A stretch of 5,555 nt of DNA from Prolixibacteraceae bacterium (lineage in GTDB: Bacteria > Bacteroidota > Bacteroidia > Bacteroidales > Prolixibacteraceae), in assembly GCA_027858145.1 (NCBI GenBank), contig JAQIDF010000015.1, positions 1 to 5,555 of the forward strand, written 5' to 3'. A model generated the notes under the pieces. The model saw only the letters and a list, made by a program, of their open reading frames with translations. It made no database searches and was not told the DNA's origin. Below are positions 1 through 5,555 of this stretch, in pieces (the stretch's first letter is position 1; every line of letters begins with the position of its first letter). The translations under genes and the position numbers were made by a program.

Positions 1-15
1 ACTCATTACAAAACT

Positions 16-3000
16 ATGAAAAAATCTAACAATTCTAAGTTTTTAGGGGAGAGGTATGCCCTAAAATCAAAAATCGGCCTCATTATGAAACTTACCATTT
101 TTCTACTTGTAGTTTCTCTAACACAGACTTTTGCCATCCAGTCATATTCGCAGGCAACAAAACTCTCTCTTGAGATGCGGTCATCTTCGGTAAGAGATGT
201 GCTCGACGAAATTGAGTCGGGTTCAGAATTTTACTTTCTGTATAGTAGCAATGTAGTTGATGTTGACCGTGTTGTTGATATCACATGCGAAGATCAGTCA
301 ATTCAGACTGTTTTAGGCGATTTGTTTGAAGATTCTGATGTTCAGTACGATGTTTACGAACGTCAAATTGTGCTTTCAAGAAAAGCAAGCCAGGAAAAAT
401 CGCTCCAAAGTGAGCATGATGTTTCAGGCATGGTAGTAAACTCACAGGGAGAGCCTATGCCGGGTTTAACTGTAGTGCTTAAAGGCACGTCAAAAGGCGT
501 GATAACCAACAACGATGGTTCGTACACATTAACTGATCTGCCTGATAACGGAACCCTTGTGTTCTCATTTATTGGAATGCGTAGGCAGGAAGTTGATATT
601 AATGGCAATCGGCAAATTAATGTTACCATGGAGGAAGACATTATTGGCCTTGACGAAATAGTTGCAGTAGGTTATGGGGTGCAAAAGAAGAGCGATGTTA
701 CAGGAGCCATGGTAAGTGTTAGTTCAGAAGAATTGACCTCACGCCCTGTGACCAATGCATTGGAAGCATTGCAGGGTAAGGCTGCCGGTGTTGATATTAC
801 TTCTAACGAACGTCCGGGAGAAATAGGTACAATTCGTATACGTGGCGTTCGATCATTAACAGCCACCAGTGAACCATTATACGTTGTAGATGGTGTGCCA
901 CTTATGTCAGCCAGCTCAATTGAAACCATGAATCCCCGCGACTTTGAGTCAATCGATATTCTTAAAGATGCTTCAGCCACGGCTATTTATGGTTCTAGAG
1001 GTGCTAACGGTGTTATTCTTATTACTACAAAAAAAGGAAAAAGTGGTACTATTTCCCTGAACTATTCGGGAACCATGACCATGGAAAACATTGTTGATAA
1101 GGCGCCTATGATGAATGCCGGAGAATATCTGACATGGCGGCGATGGGCATGGTATAATGCCGATCCGGGAGCTTACCCAAGGGGTGATCAGCCAACTGTT
1201 GAAAACGACCGTAAGATTTTTTATGCCAATGCCGATCCGGCTACCTGGAATAACGTTGAAAAAGGATGGTCGGGTAGTTCATGGGACGGCTCCAACGTTG
1301 AATCAACTGATTGGACTGACTATGTTACCCAAACGGCTCTTATACACGATCATACAATAAGTGCCAGCGGGGGCACCGATAAAATAAATGTTTATGCTTC
1401 ATTTGGATATCTTGACCAAGAGGGTACACAAACAGGTCAGTGGTATGACCGCTATACCTCAAAGCTCAGCATTACAATTAATCCTGTTAAATGGTTCGAA
1501 TTGGGAGCTACATTTAATGCTTCATGGAGTGAGCAGGATTATGGGTTTTCCACACTCGGGGCTTCATCTTCTTCAGGTCCGAACAGCATATATAGTGCAG
1601 CGGCCCGGATTTATCAGTATGCAGTGCCTTATAACGAAGATGGATCATTGAACGAAACACCGGGGGGTGATGGTAATGTGCTTACCATTATAAACGAATG
1701 GGACTATTCAACTCAACAGCGACAAACACTACGTGCACTTGGTAGTTTTCATGCAACAGTTGATTTTGGTAACATTTCGTCTGCATTGAGTGGTTTGAAA
1801 TACCGGGTGAATTTTGGCCCTGATTTTCGTCACTGGCGCGAAGGTGTTTATATCGACGGACAATCGGTTAACCGATTGGGGGGCGATTCATATTCCCGCT
1901 TGAAAAACCGGAGAGACTTCTCATGGACCATTGATAACATGTTAACTTACGACAAAGAATTCGGTGATCATTCAGTTGGTTTAACCTTACTTCAAACAGC
2001 TTCTCAATGGAATTACGAAGAAAGCTCTATGTCGGCCAAAAATATTGCAAAGGACAGTTATATGTGGAATGCTATGGGGACAGTTGATGTAACAAATCCT
2101 GATAATGCAGCAAGCATGGGATCGTATGTTTCCGATCGTCAACTGGCTTCGTATATGGCACGTGTTAATTATGCTTTCCAGAATAAATATCTTGTTACAT
2201 TATCAGGCAGGTACGATGGAGCATCACAGTTAGCTGAAGGCCACAAATGGTCGTTTTTCCCATCAGCAGCACTGGGTTGGCGCATCGATCAGGAACAATT
2301 TATGGATGATGTTTCAGTAATCGATCAACTTAAACTCAGAATGGGAGTGGGTACAACCGGTAATGCAGGGGTAGAACCTTATGCTACCAAAGGGGGCGTA
2401 CAGTCATTCATGGTGCCTTTTGGAGGAACAAACTTACAGGCTTATGCTACAAACGAGCCAAACTATACCAGTACACAAATCGAAATGGCTAATCCATACC
2501 TGGGATGGGAGATGACAACCCAATACAACTTAGGATTTGATTTTAGTTTGTTTAGGGGGCGCCTGGGTGGTGCACTTGATGTGTATCGTTCAAATACAAC
2601 CGATTTGCTGATGGATATGTCAATATCGCCAATTACCGGCTATGAGTCAACTTATGCCAATGTAGGGGAAACTAAAAACCAGGGGGTGGATTTGACATTG
2701 AATTCTATAAATGTAAAAACGAATAATTTCTCATGGTCAACAACCATCAATACCGCATGGCAAAAAGATGAAATCATAACACTGGCTTACGGTGAGCAGG
2801 ATATGGTTGATAACAATTGGTTTATCGGACAGTCAATTGGTGTTTTCTATAATGTGCAAAACGAAGGATTATGGCAGGAGTCAGATGCAGCGGAGATGGA
2901 GAAATTCAATGCCAATGGCCATAATTTTGAAGCTGGGAAAGTAAGACCTGTAGATATAAATAGTGATTATAAAATTGATGCCGAAGACCGTGTAATTCTT

Positions 3001-3456
3001 GGGAACACATCACCAAGATGGACATTAGGCATGACCAATACATTTAATATTAGCAATTTTGAGTTGTCGTTTATGGTATACGGACGCTTCGGATATATGA
3101 TAGACACCGGGGGCGAAGGGCAGATTGGCCGGTATAATCAGCGTTCAATTGATTACTGGACTCCTGAAAACACCGATTCAGAATGGCAAAAGCCAATTTA
3201 TAATGAAGCAGGAGGCGATGCTTACTCAGGCCTTTTGGGGTATCGCGATGCTTCATTCATGAAACTAAGAAATATCTCATTAGGATATAAAGTGCCTGCA
3301 TCTTTCGCAAGCAGGTATAATATTAAAAACCTGAAGGTATATGTTCAGGCTAAAAACATTGGAACACTTTATTCTACGGTTGATTGGCTTGATCTCGATC
3401 TTGGAGGATCAACCTTTAACCGTGGTTTTGTATTTGGTGTAAATATTGGTTTCTAA
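16..3456 (+). CDS. SusC/RagA-family TonB-dependent outer-membrane transporter with STN signalling domain
   Basis: Predicted outer-membrane channel that imports a ligand captured by its SusD partner, powered by TonB-ExbBD. Visible parts in order: a hydrophobic export signal at about residues 24-45 (MKLTIFLLVVSL core, likely cut after TFA or SYS); an STN domain at about 50-122; a carboxypeptidase-D regulatory-like domain at about 136-207 (VSGMVVNSQGEPMPG, then DGSYTL); the SusC TonB-box-like segment LDEIVAVGYG at 212-221; a plug at about 225-340 with RIRGVRS, EPLYVVDGVPL and DASATAIYGSRGANGVILIT; then a beta-barrel ending in aromatic-rich FVFGVNIGF, with the terminal Phe typical of outer-membrane proteins. 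At 1146 residues it is longer than SusC proteins lacking STN (roughly 1000), as the extra domain predicts. The STN domain suggests control by a FecR/ECF-sigma pair, which is inference because none is in view. The start at 16 gives 23 residues before a second in-frame Met (position 85). Such leaders are common in STN-type SusC proteins, so I keep 16 with some doubt. The reading frame is intact. The substrate is unknown. Confidence 0.96.
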   Translation: MKKSNNSKFLGERYALKSKIGLIMKLTIFLLVVSLTQTFAIQSYSQATKLSLEMRSSSVRDVLDEIESGSEFYFLYSSNVVDVDRVVDITCEDQSIQTVLGDLFEDSDVQYDVYERQIVLSRKASQEKSLQSEHDVSGMVVNSQGEPMPGLTVVLKGTSKGVITNNDGSYTLTDLPDNGTLVFSFIGMRRQEVDINGNRQINVTMEEDIIGLDEIVAVGYGVQKKSDVTGAMVSVSSEELTSRPVTNALEALQGKAAGVDITSNERPGEIGTIRIRGVRSLTATSEPLYVVDGVPLMSASSIETMNPRDFESIDILKDASATAIYGSRGANGVILITTKKGKSGTISLNYSGTMTMENIVDKAPMMNAGEYLTWRRWAWYNADPGAYPRGDQPTVENDRKIFYANADPATWNNVEKGWSGSSWDGSNVESTDWTDYVTQTALIHDHTISASGGTDKINVYASFGYLDQEGTQTGQWYDRYTSKLSITINPVKWFELGATFNASWSEQDYGFSTLGASSSSGPNSIYSAAARIYQYAVPYNEDGSLNETPGGDGNVLTIINEWDYSTQQRQTLRALGSFHATVDFGNISSALSGLKYRVNFGPDFRHWREGVYIDGQSVNRLGGDSYSRLKNRRDFSWTIDNMLTYDKEFGDHSVGLTLLQTASQWNYEESSMSAKNIAKDSYMWNAMGTVDVTNPDNAASMGSYVSDRQLASYMARVNYAFQNKYLVTLSGRYDGASQLAEGHKWSFFPSAALGWRIDQEQFMDDVSVIDQLKLRMGVGTTGNAGVEPYATKGGVQSFMVPFGGTNLQAYATNEPNYTSTQIEMANPYLGWEMTTQYNLGFDFSLFRGRLGGALDVYRSNTTDLLMDMSISPITGYESTYANVGETKNQGVDLTLNSINVKTNNFSWSTTINTAWQKDEIITLAYGEQDMVDNNWFIGQSIGVFYNVQNEGLWQESDAAEMEKFNANGHNFEAGKVRPVDINSDYKIDAEDRVILGNTSPRWTLGMTNTFNISNFELSFMVYGRFGYMIDTGGEGQIGRYNQRSIDYWTPENTDSEWQKPIYNEAGGDAYSGLLGYRDASFMKLRNISLGYKVPASFASRYNIKNLKVYVQAKNIGTLYSTVDWLDLDLGGSTFNRGFVFGVNIGF
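85..150 (+). other. Signal peptide core of the SusC protein and alternative start codon
   Basis: The ATG at 85-87 (Met24) begins MKLTIFLLVVSLTQTFA, a compact classical Sec signal peptide on its own: one Lys, a hydrophobic core, and possible cleavage after Ala40 (TFA) or Ser45 (SYS). The annotated start at 16 adds a basic, polar 23-residue leader in front of it. Neither ATG has a recognisable Shine-Dalgarno sequence, which is usual in Bacteroidota, so spacing cannot decide between them. The longer form matches the N-terminal style known for STN-containing SusC proteins. Confidence 0.7.
163..381 (+). other. STN (secretin/TonB short N-terminal) domain coding segment
   Basis: Residues about 50-122 of the SusC protein show the STN pattern: LSLEMRSSSVRDVLDEIE, then FYFLYSSNVVD, a second repeat QSIQTVLGDLF, and the closing strand YDVYERQIVLSRK. 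In TonB-dependent transducers such as FecA this periplasmic domain contacts a FecR-type anti-sigma regulator and reports ligand occupancy. Its presence marks this transporter as a likely transducer as well as an importer. The family assignment rests on pattern recognition; the regulatory role is inferred. Confidence 0.88.
1156..1240 (+). repeat. In-frame 13-bp direct repeat within the SusC gene
   Basis: The sequence aatgccgatccgg occurs exactly at 1156-1168 and again at 1228-1240, 72 bases (24 codons) apart. Both copies are read in the same frame as Asn-Ala-Asp-Pro (residues 381-384 and 405-408), each close to aromatic residues. The flanking codons are not otherwise clearly duplicated. It is a short coding repeat rather than a mobile or regulatory element, and may be chance or a remnant of a small duplication. 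Confidence 0.6.
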
Positions 3457-3491
3457 ACATAATCTGACTTAACACTTAAATTAAAAATTTT
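3457..3491 (+). promoter_or_regulatory. susC-susD spacer and susD translation start region
   Basis: These 35 bases separate the SusC stop codon (TAA at 3454-3456) from the SusD start codon. They are very AT-rich, with a run ttaaaaatttt directly before the ATG. There is no Shine-Dalgarno sequence, no convincing terminator hairpin and no clear Bacteroidota promoter (TAnnTTTG with an upstream TTTG). The two genes are therefore most likely co-transcribed, with SusD initiated from an unstructured A/T-rich leader, as is common in this phylum. Confidence 0.65.
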
Positions 3492-3569
3492 ATGAATAAG
3501 ATAAAAAACATCATATATACAATGCTTGCTACTGTAGTTGTTGCAGGCTTTACATCATGCGGCGATGAG
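3492..3569 (+). other. Lipoprotein signal peptide, lipobox and putative surface-export signal of SusD
   Basis: The basic start MNKIK is followed by a hydrophobic core and the lipobox F20-T21-S22-C23, with the Cys codon at 3558-3560. Phe at the -3 position is less usual than Leu but is seen in Bacteroidota lipoproteins. The mature protein begins Cys-Gly-Asp-Glu, and acidic residues at +2 and +3 agree with the lipoprotein export signal described for surface lipoproteins in this phylum. Lipidation and surface placement are inferred from these motifs. Confidence 0.85.
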
Positions 3570-5459
3570 TTCTTAACCGAAGAATATACCACCGCATATA
3601 GCACTGAACATTTTGAAACAGAAGAGGGTTTAAATAACCTTGCTGTTGCGCTTTACGCTAATATCCGCTATCATTTTGCATACGAATGGGCTTACGGTAC
3701 AACCAATTACGGTACAGATGAGTTTTCGATGGGGACCGATTTTACCAGTGAAATGTGGAACACTTACGATTCGCGGTTGGCTCCTTATGTTACCAATTCG
3801 GCTAACAAGAACTTTCCATCACCCGAACACCTTTGGAACCAGATGTACTATGGGATCAATTCGGCCAATATAATTATTCAAAATCAGGATGTGTTTATCG
3901 ATCAGGATTTGAAAGATAAATGTTTAGGTGAAGCGTATTATCTCCGTGGATATAACTACCTGAGACTTGTTTCTCAATATGGTGGGGTAGTACTGCAATT
4001 AAAGCCTGCCGATGGTGTGGTGCGAAACTTTACACGTTCATCAGCAGAAGAGTGCGTTGCAAGCATCGTTTCGGATCTTGAAAAAGCTTATGAATTACTT
4101 CCGGAAAATGAGTGGAGAGGCGAAGGAACCTGGACTAAGCCAGCAGCAGCTCATTTCTTAGCAAAAACGTTGCTATTTCGCGTTTCAGAACGAAATGACA
4201 ATTGGAATGCATCGTACAAAGATGCAGACCTTAACCGGATTATAACATTGGCTGATTACGTAATAGCTGAGCGTCCGCTTGCAGGCACTTATCAGTCTGT
4301 ATTTGCCGAATGGGATGGTATTGATTGTGCTGCCGAGGCGAATTCAGAAATTCTTATGGCTGCTCAGTTTAACCAAAATGCCACCGGTGGTGCTAACGGG
4401 CGTTTTGGTAACCGTACGTACTGTTATTTCCCGGCCCAGTATTCAAATATGGGGTATATGACCCGTAAAGGGGCAGTAAGTCTCGATTTCCAACGTTGCC
4501 GGCCTACGGAATATGGAGTTAACGTTTTCGATGTAGAAAATGATTCGAGGTTCTGGAAATCATTTAAAACAATGTATAATGTAAATAAAGCATCGGCCGA
4601 TAACGAGTATGGTATTGAAAACGGAGATCTTTCAATTATTTACATTGTTAACAGTAAAGATGATGACCGTTTTGATGTTGATGGTTTTGGGCCTTCATCA
4701 TTTTCTTATGTTGATGAAAGGGGATCAGGAAAAGTGGTACCACATGCTTTCATTACCTATGACAAAGATGGCAATTGGGTGCAGCAAAACTGGGGAAACA
4801 ACCGTTATTTGACGTTGTCGAAATATGAAGACGGAACTATTATTCCTAAGAGTACACAGAGTGCACGCGATGGGGTTCTGGCACGTACGGCCGAAACTTA
4901 TCTGATTAAATCTGAAGCACTGGTTCGTCAGGGCAATTACCAGCAGGCAATTGATGTGATTAACGTATTGCGGCGTCGTGCCGAATGGGCCGGTGGTGAA
5001 GACCGTTCCTTTTATCAGGATGGATGTCAGGCAGCTGCCGATTCTGATGATCCTGCATCTGGTTACAGCAGTCGTAACTCATACTACGAATCAACCAACA
5101 TCGAAGAAACAACCGCTGCGTCTGAACTTGAAATTGGCAGTTATACAAATCTTCCCGAAGTAGATGAAAATATCTTTGAGGCACTTAATGTAAGCGGTGA
5201 ATTTGAACGCATGTTACATTTTATATTAAACGAACGTTCACGTGAGTTGTATGGAGAATTTTTGCGTTGGGAAGACCTTTCACGTACAAAAACTCTGGTA
5301 ATGCGTTCTAAGGCTTTCAATGCTGAAGCTGCCGGTAATATAGATGAACACCATGAGCTTCGTCCAATTCCGCAGTCGTTTATTGATGGGCTCCTGAATG
5401 AGAATGGAACAAACCTTTCACAAGAAGAACTGGAAGAAATGCAAAACCCCGGCTATTAG
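3492..5459 (+). CDS. SusD/RagB-family surface nutrient-binding lipoprotein
   Basis: Predicted cell-surface lipoprotein that covers the SusC channel and binds its ligand. Residues 1-22 are a lipoprotein signal peptide (MNKIKNIIYTMLATVVVAG) ending in FTSC, with Cys23 the lipidated residue. The acidic residues right after it (CGDE) resemble the export signal that sends Bacteroidota lipoproteins to the surface. A SusD-like N-terminal domain covers about 24-235, including the TPR-like helix GEAYYLRGYNYLRLVSQYGG at 146-165. The RagB/SusD C-terminal domain covers about 285-655, with RTAETYLIKSEALVRQGNYQ (465-484), ILNERSRELYGEFLRWEDL (578-596), LRPIPQSFID (623-632) and the typical end QNPGY. At 655 residues it is somewhat longer than many SusD proteins (about 500-600). 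Much of the excess seems to lie in a polar stretch at about 500-560. It follows its SusC partner by 35 bases, the fixed order of such pairs. The frame is intact. The ligand cannot be told from sequence alone. Confidence 0.96.
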   Translation: MNKIKNIIYTMLATVVVAGFTSCGDEFLTEEYTTAYSTEHFETEEGLNNLAVALYANIRYHFAYEWAYGTTNYGTDEFSMGTDFTSEMWNTYDSRLAPYVTNSANKNFPSPEHLWNQMYYGINSANIIIQNQDVFIDQDLKDKCLGEAYYLRGYNYLRLVSQYGGVVLQLKPADGVVRNFTRSSAEECVASIVSDLEKAYELLPENEWRGEGTWTKPAAAHFLAKTLLFRVSERNDNWNASYKDADLNRIITLADYVIAERPLAGTYQSVFAEWDGIDCAAEANSEILMAAQFNQNATGGANGRFGNRTYCYFPAQYSNMGYMTRKGAVSLDFQRCRPTEYGVNVFDVENDSRFWKSFKTMYNVNKASADNEYGIENGDLSIIYIVNSKDDDRFDVDGFGPSSFSYVDERGSGKVVPHAFITYDKDGNWVQQNWGNNRYLTLSKYEDGTIIPKSTQSARDGVLARTAETYLIKSEALVRQGNYQQAIDVINVLRRRAEWAGGEDRSFYQDGCQAAADSDDPASGYSSRNSYYESTNIEETTAASELEIGSYTNLPEVDENIFEALNVSGEFERMLHFILNERSRELYGEFLRWEDLSRTKTLVMRSKAFNAEAAGNIDEHHELRPIPQSFIDGLLNENGTNLSQEELEEMQNPGY

Positions 5460-5485
5460 TTAGGTTTATAGGATTAATATTTGAG

Positions 5486-5527
5486 TATTAAAAAGTGACC
5501 GGATTTATTTCTGGTCACTTTTTAATA
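5486..5527 (+). terminator. Intrinsic (probably bidirectional) terminator after susD
   Basis: The left arm tattaaaaagtgacc (5486-5500) is perfectly complementary to the right arm ggtcactttttaata (5513-5527), 15 base pairs with no mismatch. Three further pairs (5501-5512 as G-U, 5502-5511, 5503-5510) can shorten the loop to tttatt at 5504-5509. The inner G/C-rich part is followed by a run of five T, and the matching five A on the left side give a U-run on the other strand, so it could stop transcription from both sides. It lies 26 bases after the SusD stop codon and marks the end of the transcript. Confidence 0.9.
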
Positions 5528-5555
5528 AAACAGATGCCTAAAATGCAATTTGTAG
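5528..5555. other. Downstream flank, no gene established
   Basis: Only 28 bases remain after the terminator. On the + strand an ATG at 5534 opens a frame that runs off the edge (MPKMQFV), but it starts 7 bases after the hairpin with no room for a promoter. On the - strand a frame enters from the edge and ends at TAG (5540-5538, reading LQIAF then stop), which would suit the end of a convergent gene. Neither can be supported from so few bases. Confidence 0.3.

Noticed and set aside
363..980. Two minus-strand open frames (363-641 and 672-980)
   Set aside because: They lie wholly within the well-supported SusC frame, over the regulatory and plug domains, and their translations show no recognisable domain; they are antisense shadows.
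1157..1651. Two short plus-strand frames inside the SusC gene
   Set aside because: They overlap the real frame in another phase, have no family signature, and the SusC barrel sequence is continuous through them.
3071..3256. Minus-strand open frame near the end of the SusC gene
   Set aside because: It is antisense to conserved barrel coding sequence and has no recognisable protein features.
3478..3491. AT-rich self-complementary run before the SusD start (aaattaaaaatttt)
   Set aside because: It could form only a weak A-T hairpin with no G/C core, so it is better explained as the unstructured leader usual for this phylum than as a terminator or regulator.
3640..5184. Several short frames of both strands inside the SusD gene
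   Set aside because: They are contained in the intact SusD frame, look unlike real proteins in composition, and have no start context of their own.
5476..5483. AATATTTG, a near match to the Bacteroidota -7 promoter motif TAnnTTTG
   Set aside because: The first base of the motif does not match, there is no properly placed upstream TTTG, and any transcript would run straight into the terminator hairpin.
5534..5555. Possible start of a new + strand gene (ATG at 5534)
   Set aside because: Only seven full codons are visible, it begins 7 bases after a strong terminator with no space for a promoter, and no ribosome binding signal can be judged.

Overview
The window is a textbook susC/susD-type nutrient-uptake gene pair from a member of the Bacteroidota. 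Evidence for the phylum: the SusC/SusD pairing itself, an STN-type N-terminus on the SusC protein, a surface-type lipoprotein SusD, moderately AT-rich DNA, and AT-rich start regions without Shine-Dalgarno sequences. The sequence alone does not identify the genus. I would guess an environmental or marine-type lineage rather than a specific gut species, but weakly.

Layout: positions 1-15 are the tail of an upstream spacer. Positions 16-3456 (+) encode a 1146-residue SusC-family TonB-dependent outer-membrane transporter with, in order, an N-terminal export signal, an STN signalling domain, a carboxypeptidase-D-like regulatory domain, a TonB-box-like segment, a plug and a beta-barrel. A 35-base AT-rich spacer follows. 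Positions 3492-5459 (+) encode a 655-residue SusD/RagB-family surface lipoprotein. A long hairpin (about 5486-5527) starts 26 bases after its stop codon and is a strong intrinsic terminator. The last 28 bases contain no gene that can be established.

How the genes work together: SusC forms the outer-membrane channel driven by TonB, and SusD sits over it as a lid that captures ligand, usually an oligosaccharide and in some family members a peptide. The STN domain implies that the transporter also senses its ligand and signals through a periplasmic FecR-type anti-sigma factor to an ECF sigma factor. Those partners would normally be encoded just upstream, outside this window. No degradative enzyme is in view, so the substrate cannot be named.

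I found no evidence of an undescribed system. Both genes are intact and conventional, and the observations listed below are modest.
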